A stretch of 64,000 bases of DNA from JANXMY01 sp964251675 (GCA_964251675.1 CAXUKS010000008.1:1-64000); one strand, 5' to 3'; shown: positions 22,514 through 31,691, counted from the first letter of the stretch. Translations and numbers: made by a program. The notes: a model not told the origin generated them from the letters alone.

Positions 22514-24430
22514 ATGACACGCAGGAAAATACGTAGAATGCCAGTGGCTATCGCCCTGTTTGCCCTCTCTGGTTTGGCCGCAGGCAGGACACAGGCGCTT
22601 CCGGCGTCTTCCCCTGGCACTCAGGCCAGGCCGTCATCACTCCCCAGAGTTCCTTTCTCTGTGCAGGAAACCTCCGGTGACTACACTCTTCGTCTCACAG
22701 GCGCACGCTGGGCCAGGCAGGCCGAGTTCCAGCCCTGGCGGCCAGCAAAAACGCCCCAGGACAAGGCCCGGCGGGTGCTGTTCATCGCTGGCCGGATCAC
22801 TGCCGCTGCCTCCACCTCGACCCCCGCTGTCCTGGGCGACTACACGGAAGCGATTGCGCTCGGGCCGCAGGGGCAGCGCCTTGTCGGCTCCCACACGCGA
22901 TCCGAAGCGCCCGAACAGGGATGGACCTTTGAGAACCCTGACACTCGCTGGAACCCTGTGCGTCTGGAGTTCACGCTCAAGGAACCCTCCGCCCCAACCG
23001 GGGCGGACGGCAACATCAGTGAGCGGGCCGATCTGACAGGTGTGCCGGTGTTCGGGGATGTGAATCTGGACCATCCTTTTGACAGGACGCTGACGACGGC
23101 CCTTGGGACCAAACTGGTTTTTTGCAGCCTGCGCTATGACCGGCTCCCGCCGAGCCTGGGCGACTTGCGGAACCTCATTCTGGATTTTACACTCGTCCCG
23201 CCCGCCTCAGCCCCGGACCTGACCGTCGACATCAGCCCGCAGGTGGTGGCCCCGGCGATTGTGGACAATCTCGGTGACAACCTGAGTAATGGCAACTTCC
23301 TGTGCAGCCCGCACTACCAGCCGCCGAACTATCAGCTTCGCCTGACGCTCACCACGCCGCCTGCCGCCGCTCAAACGCTGGACCTGCATCTGTACATCCA
23401 TCAAAGTGCGCCCAACCTGCGGAAGGCAGCGCTGTTCCACACCTTTGCCCCTGTCCTGCTGCCAAAGGCGGCGATTGGCCCCGCCCCCAGGGAAGCTGCC
23501 GTCGCTCCGGTGGCGAGTGTTCAGGGGAGCGGTCTGCGCGTGACGGCAGAAAGCCTGACGGCGGGCTACAGTGGAAACTATTATGCTCGCCTTTGGATAC
23601 GCGATGAGAACCCGGCGGGGGTCAAAGACCTGGCGGGGACAAAAGAGTGGCATATCAGCCGGGCCACGCTCCGGGACGCTCAGGGGACGGAGCATGACAT
23701 CTCAGGCTATGCCAGTCTGACAGATGCCCAGGCGGGCCACTTCGAGACCCCGCTCTTCTGGAAACTCAATGGAACGCCTGCACAGAACAACGAGGCGGGG
23801 GTTGACCTCAACTTCCAGTCGGAGATGTTTCAGCCAGTCCCCCGGCGGCTGACGCTGTCGCTTCAACTGGAACAGGTGATGCGGGAATACCATGCCCTGA
23901 ACTTTTCGGGCCTTCCCGTGCCCAAACCCGGCCAGGTGCTGGCGGTGAACGCTGTCTCCGTCTATGGGCCGGAGGGGAAGTATGTGGTCACAAAAATCGG
24001 CAGCTTTGATGCCGAGCACCCTTTATCGTTCTATAACAGGGCCGCTGCAGGGAACGGAGAGGAAATGGCTCCAGCGCTGTACGCGGTTCTTTCCTTTGTC
24101 CCTGCTGTCCCCGGCGGGCGGATACCGTCCGAACAGGGCACTCTCTCGGATGCGCTTGTTGTGATTGATGATCAAGGGGGGCATCTCACCCGTGGGGATG
24201 CAGCCTCCGTGTTTGGCTACGGGGAAATTTTGGACAAACCTTTTGCCGGCTGGGAGACGCTCCAGGCCCAAACTCAGCCACATCCGATGCTTCTGGTGAT
24301 GACGCCCCCCTCGCCAGGGGCGAAGACGTTCTCGATCCGCCGCCGTCTTACCCGCGCTGCTGTGACGGGGAAGACGGCCACCCTGGTCGTGCCGAACCTC
24401 TTGCTCCCGCCTCCGCTGAAGTTTCCCTGA
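22514..24430 (+). CDS. Large secreted protein of unknown function
   Basis: 638-residue exported protein. The start at 22514 is supported by AGGAGTGGAG and gives a normal signal peptide (RRKIRRMPVAIALFALSGLAAG); the frame is open to 22460, overlapping the previous stop. The body is all-beta in appearance and seems to contain two related halves: both have the pattern Tyr-x-Leu/Ala-Arg-Leu near their start (GDYTLRLTGARW, GNYYARLWIRDE) and LTLSLQLEQVM-type strands. No catalytic motif, repeat domain or membrane anchor is recognised. Probably acts outside the cytoplasm together with the product of 21642. Confidence 0.6.
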   Translation: MTRRKIRRMPVAIALFALSGLAAGRTQALPASSPGTQARPSSLPRVPFSVQETSGDYTLRLTGARWARQAEFQPWRPAKTPQDKARRVLFIAGRITAAASTSTPAVLGDYTEAIALGPQGQRLVGSHTRSEAPEQGWTFENPDTRWNPVRLEFTLKEPSAPTGADGNISERADLTGVPVFGDVNLDHPFDRTLTTALGTKLVFCSLRYDRLPPSLGDLRNLILDFTLVPPASAPDLTVDISPQVVAPAIVDNLGDNLSNGNFLCSPHYQPPNYQLRLTLTTPPAAAQTLDLHLYIHQSAPNLRKAALFHTFAPVLLPKAAIGPAPREAAVAPVASVQGSGLRVTAESLTAGYSGNYYARLWIRDENPAGVKDLAGTKEWHISRATLRDAQGTEHDISGYASLTDAQAGHFETPLFWKLNGTPAQNNEAGVDLNFQSEMFQPVPRRLTLSLQLEQVMREYHALNFSGLPVPKPGQVLAVNAVSVYGPEGKYVVTKIGSFDAEHPLSFYNRAAAGNGEEMAPALYAVLSFVPAVPGGRIPSEQGTLSDALVVIDDQGGHLTRGDAASVFGYGEILDKPFAGWETLQAQTQPHPMLLVMTPPSPGAKTFSIRRRLTRAAVTGKTATLVVPNLLLPPPLKFP

Positions 24431-24529
24431 GATTGTTGTCTCTGGCCCGGTTGAGGTTTCAACCAAGCCAGCGTTACAAGCTCTAAGTCCATCCCATCTC
24501 GATGCCTCCCTCTCACTCTCCTCGGGGTC

Positions 24530-24557
24530 TTGACAAAGCCGTGCGATAGGGTATAAT
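24530..24557 (+). promoter_or_regulatory. tRNA promoter
   Basis: TTGACA (24530-24535), a 16-bp spacer and TATAAT (24552-24557): a full-consensus vegetative promoter 19 nt before the mature tRNA. Confidence 0.85.
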
Positions 24558-24576
24558 AAGACACCTTCCATGAGGA

Positions 24577-24650
24577 GGCGGCGTAGCTCAGTTGGTTAGA
24601 GCAGCGGATTCATACCCCGCAGGTCCCCAGTTCGAGTCTGGGCGCCGCTA
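24577..24650 (+). tRNA. tRNA-Met (CAU anticodon)
   Basis: 74-nt cloverleaf. The acceptor stem GGCGGCG pairs with CGCCGCT (first pair G-U), with discriminator A; CCA is not encoded. The D-arm is GCTCAGTTGGTTAGAGC, the anticodon loop TTCATAC has CAT at positions 34-36, and the T-arm has TTCGAGT between CCCAG and CTGGG. The anticodon stem has four good pairs and an A-C mismatch next to the loop. Elongator Met is most likely; a lysidine-modified Ile(CAU) tRNA cannot be fully excluded by eye. A T-run follows as terminator. Confidence 0.92.
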
Positions 24651-24712
24651 GTTTTTTGTTTTCTTTCTTTACAGGCTCTCAGCCGCAGAAATGTGGTGGG
24701 GAGCCTGTTTTG

Positions 24713-24802
24713 ATGCTGGCCGTGCTGGATGAAATCGGCAAAGGCCGGATCGCTGACTTAACCGCTTTGGCCTGGCATCGGGAGCATAAATTCAGAGCGT
24801 AA
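24713..24802 (+). pseudogene. Possible short gene remnant, 29 codons
   Basis: A short open frame (starts MLAVLDEIGKGRIADLTALA, ends HKFRA) with a weak GGGGAG site lies between the tRNA and the kinase. The frame is open further upstream without a start. It reads like the C-terminal end of a larger helical protein and may be debris. Nothing else is seen in 24651-24844. Confidence 0.25.
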
Positions 24803-24844
24803 ACAGCCCTGCACAGGCAGCGCCGATATGCCGACAATAGGCGC

Positions 24845-26035
24845 ATGGAAGATTGTCTCAATGGGCTGCTGCACGCCCGAATCGGGGAGTATGTCCTGCT
24901 GCGGGAAATCGCACGGGCGACGCACTACACGCTGTATCAGGCCGTGGACCCGCGTGTCGGGCGCATGGTGCTGATCAAACTGCTGCATATCACGGAGGCA
25001 TCCCCCGGCGGGGCGGGGAGCCGTGTCGGGGCAGCCGAGCGGCGGCTGGTGCCGCGCCAGGAATCCTCCCGCGAACAGTCGCATATTCTGGCCGCCCGTC
25101 TGCGGCGCGAAGCGGAAGCCATGTCCCTGCTGTCGCACCCGAACATTCTGGCCGTCTACGAGATGGGCGAGCTGGATGGCTACCCGTATCTGGTGCTGGA
25201 ATACCTGTACGGCCACCCCCTGCGGCAGCACCTGGATATGCGCTCGCTGCCGATGGAGGAAGCCCTCGGAATGCTGGAACAACTGGCGTCGGCCATTGAC
25301 GCCGTCCACGCCCAGGGCATCCTGCACCGGGATATCCGGCCTTCCAATGTGACCATTCTGCACGACGGCACGGTCAAGCTGGTGGACTTCGGCCAGGCGC
25401 GTCAGCCGGGCGACACGACGGTGACCCTGATGGGGCAGCTTGTTGGGGAGCCGACCTATATGTCTCCGGAGCAGCTTCGCAACCAGCCTGCCAGCCCGGA
25501 AACCGACTTGTGGGCGCTCGGCGTGATGCTCTATGAAATGCTGGCGGGCAGACCGCCCTTCCAGGGATCCAGCTTTCCGCTCGTGGCCCATCAAGTGCTG
25601 ATGGGCCAGCCCGCGCCGGTGGCCGGGGTCTCCCCCGCCGTGCAGGCCGTAGTGGATCGGGCGCTGGAAAAAGACCCCGAAAAACGCTATGCCAGCGCGG
25701 CGGCAATGGTCGGCGATCTGCGCCGCGCCGCTGGAGCCACCCCGTCAGCACTGCCTGACGCTTTGCCGCCCGCCGGGTCGGTGCCCCGCTTTGTGCTGAC
25801 ACGCCGCAGCACTTTTATGGCTGCCACCGTGCTGGGCGCGGTTCTGACACTGGTGCTGGTGCTGGCCGCCATTTCGTTCTTCACGCCGCCCGTCTCCCAT
25901 GCCTCGACACTGCCGCCGCCCGCCCCTGTTTCCGCGCCTGCGGCTCCTGCGCCCGTGCCGGTCATGCCGCCTGCCGCCTTGCCGCCCGCGCCGGTACAGA
26001 GCCAGCCGTTCAGGGGAGTGCCGCCGCCGAACTGA
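24845..26035 (+). CDS. Ser/Thr protein kinase, membrane-anchored
   Basis: 396-residue Hanks-type kinase. The kinase domain spans about residues 13-285, a Pro-rich linker follows, and a single transmembrane helix (MAATVLGAVLTLVLVLAAISFF) lies near 325-347 before a short Pro/Ala-rich outer tail. Active-site motifs: VK-type lysine in MVLIKLL, catalytic loop HRDIRPSN, DFG in KLVDFGQAR, and SPEQL in the activation segment. The glycine-rich loop is degenerate (REIARATHYTLYQAV, no GxGxxG), so activity may be reduced. The stop lies inside the convergent helicase gene, a 26-bp tail overlap. Confidence 0.88.
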   Translation: MEDCLNGLLHARIGEYVLLREIARATHYTLYQAVDPRVGRMVLIKLLHITEASPGGAGSRVGAAERRLVPRQESSREQSHILAARLRREAEAMSLLSHPNILAVYEMGELDGYPYLVLEYLYGHPLRQHLDMRSLPMEEALGMLEQLASAIDAVHAQGILHRDIRPSNVTILHDGTVKLVDFGQARQPGDTTVTLMGQLVGEPTYMSPEQLRNQPASPETDLWALGVMLYEMLAGRPPFQGSSFPLVAHQVLMGQPAPVAGVSPAVQAVVDRALEKDPEKRYASAAAMVGDLRRAAGATPSALPDALPPAGSVPRFVLTRRSTFMAATVLGAVLTLVLVLAAISFFTPPVSHASTLPPPAPVSAPAAPAPVPVMPPAALPPAPVQSQPFRGVPPPN

Positions 26036-28517
26036 ACTCCGAACTGAACTCCGCGCTGAACTCCACAAACTTGGCGGGCAGGACGACCGGGCGGCCCCGC
26101 GCAAACTGGATTTCCAGGCGCGGGGAAAGACGGTCGCCCCGGACGGCCAGAATGGTTCCCGCCCCGTGCTGCGCGTGATGCACCCGCCCGCCGACACGGG
26201 CTGCGCCGGGCTTGAACTCGGTCCGGGCAGGCGGTGGCGGCGCGGCTTCGGGCGGCGGCGGGACAAGGGCCGCTAAATCGGCAAAATTGGGAGTGTTGGC
26301 GGCAGGCAGATTGGCAGGCAGTAAGCCGCGCCAGAACGACGCCTGCGCGTCAGTCAATCCCAGGGCCGCGAACAGGTCCTGTGCCTGGGCGGCGTCATAA
26401 AACGCGCTCAGATGCCGGGCGGCGGCCTCCCTGTGCGCGGTGTCGGCCCACGTTTTCACATATCGCTCCAGCCCCAGTGCCGGGATGTGCCGGGCGAGTG
26501 CCAGTGTCTCCCGCGTGTTCCACTCGCCCGGCGGGCGGGCCAGCAGTGCCCCGGTCTCGGCCACCGAGGCCAGCGTGGCTTCCCAGTCGGCTTCGCGCAG
26601 GAACGGCGACGGCAGCTCGGTGCGGACAACATGCAGGTGCAGCGCGTCGCGGGTGCGGGTGAGAGCCACGTAAAACAGCCGCCGCTCTTCTTCCAGCTCC
26701 TCCGGGCCGCCGTAGGGGAACACCCCGCCGTTGCAGTCCGGCAGGAACACCACCGGCCATTGCAGTCCCTTTGCCCGGAACACCGTCAGCAGCGAAACCG
26801 CGTCTGCCCCCGCCCTTTGACTCTGCCCGACCCCCCGCGCCGCTAGATCGTCCAGATGGGCCATCAGGGCCGAAAGCGTCGGCCAGCCCTGGGCATAGCG
26901 CAGGAAGGCGTCCAGATTGGCCGCCCGCGCCGCGCCGGTCTCCGGAAAGCCGCTGGAATGGCGCAGAAAGTCTCCATAGCCGATCTTCCGATCTAAGAGA
27001 GTCAGCGCCGCCCCGGCGGGCAGGGTATCCCGCGCCCCGGCCAGCCACACCAGCGTGTCGGCCAAATCCCGCAGACGGGCCGCCAGATGGTCCGACGACG
27101 CGCTGGCTGCCCCTTCCAGCGCCTTTGGCAGAGTCTTTCCGCCGCGCACGGCCTGCGTGATGCTCTCGGTCAGCACGCGGGACACGTAGCGCGTCGGCTT
27201 GTTGGCGACCCGCCCCCAGCGGGTGTCCCAGTCCTCGCCCAGTGTCCCGCTCAGGTGGACGTAGTCCAAAAGTGTCAGCACTTCGGGGCGGGCATAAAAC
27301 GGGCTGCCGCCGACCACTTTGTAGGCAATTTCCGCTTCCACGAGGGCCTGCTCCAGAGACGGCGTCTGCGCGTAGAGGCGCACCAGCACGGCGATTTCGT
27401 CCGCCCGCCGCCCCGCCGTCCGCGCCTCTTGAATCAGCGCAGCGATGTGCTTCCCCTGCGCCTCCGGCGTGTCTTCGGTATGCACTTCCAGCCGCCCGCC
27501 AAAGCCGCGTGTCAGGGACAGGTGCTTCGGTTCGCGCTTGCGGTTGTGGGCGATCACCCGGCCCGCCAGCGCCAGCGGCGCGGCGTGGGAGCGGAAGTTA
27601 TCGCCGATAAAGTACCGCCGCGCCCCGTAGCGGCGGCCGAACGACAAAATCAGGCCGGGGTCCGCGCCGCGCCATTCGTAGATGGTCTGGTCATCGTCGC
27701 CGATTGCCATGTAGTTGCGGTGCGGCTCCGTCAGAATGTCCAAAAGTGCGGACTGTACCTGGTTGACATCCTGAAACTCATCCACCAGGACGCACGACCA
27801 GCGGCTCTGCGCCTCGGCGCGGACATCGGGGAAGCGGTGCAGGCATTCCCAGCCGCCGAGCAGCATATCATCAAACGTCAGCACGTTTTCTTCTAAGCGC
27901 ACGCGCTCATAGAGCTTGAATAAGTCTCGATACCACGCAAAACCGGGCGGGGCGGGGGCCTGTTTGGCAAGGGCCAGCGCCGAGGGCGGCAGATGCGCCG
28001 CCTCTAAATCGGCGTACCACAGGTTCGCCTTCATCACGCCCACATAAGTTAGAAAATCCTGCCGGTCCAGCCCGTCGAGTTCCGGGGCGAACGGCACTTT
28101 CTCGCGCCACGCCCGCGCCAGCACCTTGCCCAGTAAGTGCGACTCGCCGCCTTCGTCGTCCGCCCCCAGGGCCAGCCCCGGCCCTTGCCCGCGCCGCTGG
28201 GCCAGCCGCAGAACGCCCCAGCCGACCGAATGCAGCGTCTGCGTGGTGACCCCGGCGCAGTGCGGCCAGCGGGCAAGGGCGTGCTTGATGTCGGTGACGG
28301 AGGCTTTGCTGAACGAAGTCGCCAGAATGGCGCGGGCGGGAAATAACTCTTCCCGGACCAGCCGCTCGATGCGGTGTGTCATGGCGGTGGTTTTGCCCGC
28401 CCCGGCGACGGCAAACACGAGCGCGGGGCCGTGGTTGTGGGCGACAATGGCCTGCTGCTCGTCGGTCAGCGGGATTTCCGGAATGGGTGTTGTGGGCGGG
28501 GTGGGGGACGGCATCAC
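26010..28517 (-). CDS. UvrD/PcrA-like DNA helicase
   Basis: SF1A 3-prime to 5-prime helicase of about 835 residues, for repair or clearing of DNA. Motifs in order: Q-motif LTDEQQAIVAH, Walker A FAVAGAGKTTAMTHR, motif II VLVDEFQDVN, motif III AIGDDDQTIYEWRG, motif IV DNFRSHAAPL, motif V TVFRAKGLQWPVVFLPD and motif VI EERRLFYVALTRTRD. The C-terminus has a Tudor-like segment (GGRVHHAQHGAGTILAVRGD) like the RNA-polymerase-binding end of PcrA/UvrD. I use the GTG at 28515-28517, 6 nt after TATAAT; ATGs at 28514 and 28535 are alternatives. The 3-prime end is a GAACTGAACTCC tandem repeat overlapping the kinase gene. Confidence 0.9.
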   Translation of the reverse strand: MMPSPTPPTTPIPEIPLTDEQQAIVAHNHGPALVFAVAGAGKTTAMTHRIERLVREELFPARAILATSFSKASVTDIKHALARWPHCAGVTTQTLHSVGWGVLRLAQRRGQGPGLALGADDEGGESHLLGKVLARAWREKVPFAPELDGLDRQDFLTYVGVMKANLWYADLEAAHLPPSALALAKQAPAPPGFAWYRDLFKLYERVRLEENVLTFDDMLLGGWECLHRFPDVRAEAQSRWSCVLVDEFQDVNQVQSALLDILTEPHRNYMAIGDDDQTIYEWRGADPGLILSFGRRYGARRYFIGDNFRSHAAPLALAGRVIAHNRKREPKHLSLTRGFGGRLEVHTEDTPEAQGKHIAALIQEARTAGRRADEIAVLVRLYAQTPSLEQALVEAEIAYKVVGGSPFYARPEVLTLLDYVHLSGTLGEDWDTRWGRVANKPTRYVSRVLTESITQAVRGGKTLPKALEGAASASSDHLAARLRDLADTLVWLAGARDTLPAGAALTLLDRKIGYGDFLRHSSGFPETGAARAANLDAFLRYAQGWPTLSALMAHLDDLAARGVGQSQRAGADAVSLLTVFRAKGLQWPVVFLPDCNGGVFPYGGPEELEEERRLFYVALTRTRDALHLHVVRTELPSPFLREADWEATLASVAETGALLARPPGEWNTRETLALARHIPALGLERYVKTWADTAHREAAARHLSAFYDAAQAQDLFAALGLTDAQASFWRGLLPANLPAANTPNFADLAALVPPPPEAAPPPPARTEFKPGAARVGGRVHHAQHGAGTILAVRGDRLSPRLEIQFARGRPVVLPAKFVEFSAEFSSEFSSAAALP

Positions 28518-28523
28518 GGTGTC

Positions 28524-28529
28524 ATTATA
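28524..28529 (-). promoter_or_regulatory. -10 box, leaderless start of the helicase gene
   Basis: TATAAT on the minus strand, 6 nt before a GTG codon and 9 nt before an ATG codon in the helicase frame. No ribosome site is present. A good -35 box is not evident because a repeat arm begins at once upstream. Confidence 0.5.
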
Positions 28530-28532
28530 CAC

Positions 28533-28735
28533 CATGCGGGGGGCTTTGCTGCATAAATGCCGCTGTGCCGGGGGAATGCCGGGGGTATAAAAATATATTA
28601 AAACCTCCGGCAGTGAAGTTCAGCCGCCCTCCGGGCGGAAGACAAACATATCCGGCCTTCTTCACTCTTTAGCCCGGCAGGGCGTCTGCTTTTGCTGCCG
28701 GGAGTTTTATACCCCCGGCATTTACGCAGCAAAGT
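28533..28735. repeat. Paired inverted palindromes (REPIN-like)
   Basis: Left arm 28533-28600 and right arm 28690-28735 share CTTTGCTGCATAAATGCC / GGCATTTACGCAGCAAAG and ATGCCGGGGGTATAAAA / TTTTATACCCCCGGCAT as inverted copies. The inside holds the hairpin CCGCCCTCCGGGCGG and CTCCGGCAG / CTGCCGGGAG. The unit sits directly upstream of the helicase gene. Confidence 0.65.
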
Positions 28736-28753
28736 CCATGCGGGGCAGAAGAA

Positions 28754-28777
28754 AAGGGCGCGATCCATCGCGCCCTT
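28754..28777 (-). terminator. Intrinsic terminator
   Basis: Stem AAGGGCGCG / CGCGCCCTT with a 6-nt loop; the minus strand continues with TTTTCTTCT. It ends the transcript of the acidic protein genes at 28785 and 29214. Confidence 0.6.
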
Positions 28778-28784
28778 CTGTTTT

Positions 28785-29183
28785 TCAAGCCTTGCCTGTG
28801 CCGGGGGTGCTGAGTCCCCCGCCGCCCGCTGTGGGGCCGGTGGTGCTGCCCAGGCCGGACCCGGCGGCTCCGGTGGGGACGCCGCCGACGGTTCCTGTTT
28901 CGGAGAGGCCGCCGGTGGGGGCGTCAGCGTCAGGCTCGAAATCGCCGCCGGTCGGGGCTGCCATCGGCTGTGCCTCGCCGCCGCCCTCTTCGGCCACGCT
29001 GACGTCGGACGGCCCGCCGATACCTGCCGTGTCGCCGATTTCGCTGCGTTCTGCGCCCATCAGGGTCTCATCGGTCGGCACGGCTGCGCCGCCACCAGTG
29101 GAGGTTCCGCCGGTCGCGCCCGGCCCGGTTTCGGCGGGCCGGGTTCCGGTGGTCGCTAGGATGCCGTCTGTGGTGTCTGCCAT
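28785..29183 (-). CDS. Disordered Gly/Thr/Ala-rich acidic protein
   Basis: 132-residue low-complexity protein (MADTTDGILATTGTRP and so on) made almost only of Gly, Thr, Ala, Pro, Glu, Asp and Ser. It has no signal peptide, no Cys and no folded domain, and is acidic. The frame keeps strong third-position GC and follows the acidic gene at 29214, so it is probably translated. It shares style with the products at 29214, 35428, 35898 and 62396. Function unknown; hydrophilin-like protection or phase behaviour are guesses. Confidence 0.5.
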   Translation of the reverse strand: MADTTDGILATTGTRPAETGPGATGGTSTGGGAAVPTDETLMGAERSEIGDTAGIGGPSDVSVAEEGGGEAQPMAAPTGGDFEPDADAPTGGLSETGTVGGVPTGAAGSGLGSTTGPTAGGGGLSTPGTGKA

Positions 29184-29213
29184 GAGTGTGTTCGCTTTCT
29201 AGGAGACCTGTCT

Positions 29214-29513
29214 CTACGGGTTCATCGGGTGGTCGAGGGCCGCTGTGCCGTCGGTGTTGTTGGCATTGACGCCGCCGGCATCGGCGACGCCGGGGTCTTC
29301 CTGTTCGCCCATATCATCGACGCCCAGAGACCCTGGCTCAGTCAGAGTCGGGTCCCCGGCGGGGATGGTGTCCGGGCCGGGGCTGGGGCCGACTTCGCCG
29401 GTCGGGTTCGGGTTGCCCGGCAGGGGCATCTCACTGTCGCTGGTGCCCTGCGGGGCGTCGGTCATCTCGCGCACGAGACGCTCTTTGACGTCTTCGGTAT
29501 AATCCTGGCTCAC
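29214..29513 (-). CDS. Disordered acidic protein, 99 aa
   Basis: Begins with GTG at 29511-29513 (SQDYTEDVKERLVREMTD follows), supported by AAAGGA upstream; the longer frame to 29714 overlaps the porin and is rejected. The first 18 residues may form an amphipathic helix and the rest is Pro/Gly/Asp-rich and unstructured (PGPDTIPAGDPTLTEPGS). Acidic and without Cys. It lies between the porin terminator and the similar gene at 28785, suggesting a two-gene unit of disordered proteins. Function unknown. Confidence 0.5.
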   Translation of the reverse strand: MSQDYTEDVKERLVREMTDAPQGTSDSEMPLPGNPNPTGEVGPSPGPDTIPAGDPTLTEPGSLGVDDMGEQEDPGVADAGGVNANNTDGTAALDHPMNP

Positions 29514-29574
29514 GGGGTTTTTGTTCCTTTGGAGGTGTCTGTTTGTGGAGATATACCCGCAATGGGGCAAACGC

Positions 29575-29607
29575 AAAAAGGGCGGGGGCAACTGCCCCCG
29601 CCCTTTC
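29575..29607 (-). terminator. Intrinsic terminator of the porin gene
   Basis: Stem GGGCGGGGGCA / TGCCCCCGCCC followed on the minus strand by TTTTTG, directly after the porin stop. Confidence 0.85.
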
Positions 29608-29617
29608 GGCTGAGTGG

Positions 29618-31312
29618 TCAGAACTTGACCTGGATTTCTCCCGTGAACAGGCCGTAGCGCGGCGGCGTGTCCGTGCCGGGCGCATGCGCCACGCGGCTGG
29701 GGCGCTCGTACCAAAAGCGCAGGCGGGTGGCTTTGTCGAGGTTGTACAGCGCCCCGTAGCCGACGTTCTCATCCGTGTATGAGGCATTGCCGCCCGGTCC
29801 TTCGCCGCGTTTGAGCACATCGTACTGACCAGCCAGGGTCAGGGGATGGCTGCCTTTCTGGCCGAACGTCCAGCCTGCCGTGGCATAGTAGCCGTCAATA
29901 CGGTTGTCTTTGGCATACGCCGTCGTCAGGGTGCTCGCGCTCGGTGAGGCAAAATATGCGCGCTGCTCGTAGAGACCGCCCACATACTCGGCATTGAGGA
30001 ACGGGCCAAAGGGTGTCACGATCTGCGCGTCTGCCCCGTACAGCTCTTTCTTGCGGCCTGTATAAACCGACCCTGTTCCGGCAGCGGGAGCACCCAGGAC
30101 GCTTGGCGTGTTGATCTGCCCGTAATAGTAGGAGCCGCCCACCGAGACGACCTTGTTTTTGGTCTGGTACGCGATCCGGTAGACCTGATCCTTGAAGCTG
30201 TCCGAGTCGTCCGAGGTCCGGCCTGAGCCGTTGACCAGAGCCGCCGTCAGCTTCAGGCCCGCCGGCAGGAACAGAAGCTGCTGGCCGGTGTTGTACGAGA
30301 GCTGAATGCCCTTGTCATAGTCCACGCCGTTGAAAATCCCTGCCGTGCCTTCGTTGAAAGCAAGGGGGCGTTCCGGGCTGATCAAGACTGACTGCGAAGC
30401 CGGCAGATTATAACCGAAGGGCACATTAAACAGTCCCGCCGTAGCCGTCAGGTTCTTTGTATCATCTCCGTTGCCGCCGGTGTAGGCGACGTAGCCTTCG
30501 CGCACCGTCACCTGCTGGTTGGCATTGGTTCCCGACGTCACTGCCCCGGAAGCGTCAATCTGCACGCCGTACCGGGTGTTGTTCGTCACCTGACCCGTGA
30601 ACTTCAGCCGCGCCCGGCGCACGTCAAACGTGTCCCTGTTGCTGCCCGACAGATAGTTGCCGTTGTACGACCCCGCCCCGCCTGCATTGCCCTGCGGGAA
30701 GCGGTCCAAAGCCCCCTGACCCGAAGACGCCGACTGATACCGCGCCTGCACATACCCCGAAATCTGGAACTTGCGATTGGAACCTACCCCGTAAGAGTTG
30801 TCTGCCGTCGCCTGCGCCTTGTTGGCAAGAGCTTTGGCATCCAGAACATCCGCCCGCAGGGCTTCGATGTCATCCTGCGCCTGCTTCAAGTTGGTCTGAA
30901 TGGTGTCAAGCTCGGGGCGAAACTTGTCAATCAGGGCCTGGATCTGGTTCAGCTCGTCCTGGGTGAGCGTATTGGCGGGCGGGGTTCCGGGCGGGGGGGC
31001 CGGGCTGTTGATGTCGGCGAGGGTCCGCAGCAGGCGGTCGATGGCGACGGCAAACTCGTAGCGTGTCATGGGGCGCTTGCCGCCGTAGGTGCCGTCGGGG
31101 TAGCCGATGATGATCTTTTTGGCGGCCAGGTTCTGCACGGCTTCGTAGGCCCAGTGGTTGGTCGGCGTATCCAGAAACGGAGCCGCCTGCGCGTGCGAGG
31201 CGGGGGCCAGCCCGGCGGCAAGGCCGCCCGCCAGCAGAGCGGCGGTCAGCGGGACGATGGCCCGCGTGCGAAAACGTGTCAGTGGCAAACGTATCATTGG
31301 CAAACGTATCAT
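29618..31312 (-). CDS. SLH-domain outer-membrane porin
   Basis: 564-residue exported porin that also ties the outer membrane to the wall. The signal peptide ends near residue 43 (SHAQAAP). A single SLH domain follows (about 45-95: HWAYEAVQNLAAKKIIIGYPDGTYGGKR-type and PMTRYEFAVAIDRLL). Next comes a coiled-coil stalk (about 110-165, ELDTIQTNLKQAQDDIEAL), then a 16- or 18-strand type barrel ending in VKF. This layout is typical of porins of Cyanobacteria, Deinococcota and Armatimonadota. The N-terminus repeats MIRLP twice because of a 15-bp duplication; GGGAG precedes the first ATG, which I use. Strong promoter at 31396-31424. Confidence 0.9.
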   Translation of the reverse strand: MIRLPMIRLPLTRFRTRAIVPLTAALLAGGLAAGLAPASHAQAAPFLDTPTNHWAYEAVQNLAAKKIIIGYPDGTYGGKRPMTRYEFAVAIDRLLRTLADINSPAPPPGTPPANTLTQDELNQIQALIDKFRPELDTIQTNLKQAQDDIEALRADVLDAKALANKAQATADNSYGVGSNRKFQISGYVQARYQSASSGQGALDRFPQGNAGGAGSYNGNYLSGSNRDTFDVRRARLKFTGQVTNNTRYGVQIDASGAVTSGTNANQQVTVREGYVAYTGGNGDDTKNLTATAGLFNVPFGYNLPASQSVLISPERPLAFNEGTAGIFNGVDYDKGIQLSYNTGQQLLFLPAGLKLTAALVNGSGRTSDDSDSFKDQVYRIAYQTKNKVVSVGGSYYYGQINTPSVLGAPAAGTGSVYTGRKKELYGADAQIVTPFGPFLNAEYVGGLYEQRAYFASPSASTLTTAYAKDNRIDGYYATAGWTFGQKGSHPLTLAGQYDVLKRGEGPGGNASYTDENVGYGALYNLDKATRLRFWYERPSRVAHAPGTDTPPRYGLFTGEIQVKF

Positions 31313-31395
31313 TGGCAGTGGTCTCCCTTGCTCGGTACGGCCCTCAAAGCGGGGCCTGTTGTGAAGAAGTGCAAACAGATGAGCTTGCTGCGGGC

Positions 31396-31424
31396 ATTAT
31401 AGCATGAGCCGTCATAATTTGCAA
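31396..31424 (-). promoter_or_regulatory. Sigma-70 promoter of the porin gene
   Basis: On the minus strand TTGCAA (31419-31424), a 17-bp spacer and TATAAT (31396-31401), giving a leader of about 77 nt. Confidence 0.75.
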
Positions 31425-31539
31425 GTTTTCCAGTATCAATTGTGAACAAAGGGTAGGGCGTCTATGCCGGGGGTGAAAGGGCGTTCTTTCGTACTCAGTG
31501 TACACCGGCTATGTTGCAGGATTGTTTCGGGTAGGGGTG

Positions 31540-31690
31540 GGGGAGAAAAGAACCCCTGCCGCTCGTGCCTCGCTCCCTCCCCTGTTAGGGAAGGGTTAGG
31601 ATCAAGCCCTCGGAAGGCATTATGCCAGTCTTCTCCGGCTCCTTCTGTGCCTTCCCTTAATAGGGGAGGAGCGAGACACGAGCGGGAGGG
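31540..31690. repeat. Paired inverted palindromes, family C
   Basis: Arms GCTCGTGCCTCGCTCCCTCC(CCTGTTAGGG) near 31560-31598 and the near inverse (CCCTTAATAGGGG-AGGAGCGAGACACGAGC) near 31652-31688. The unit abuts the stop of the terminase-like gene. The rest of 31425-31540 shows no gene. Confidence 0.6.
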
Positions 31691-31691
31691 T

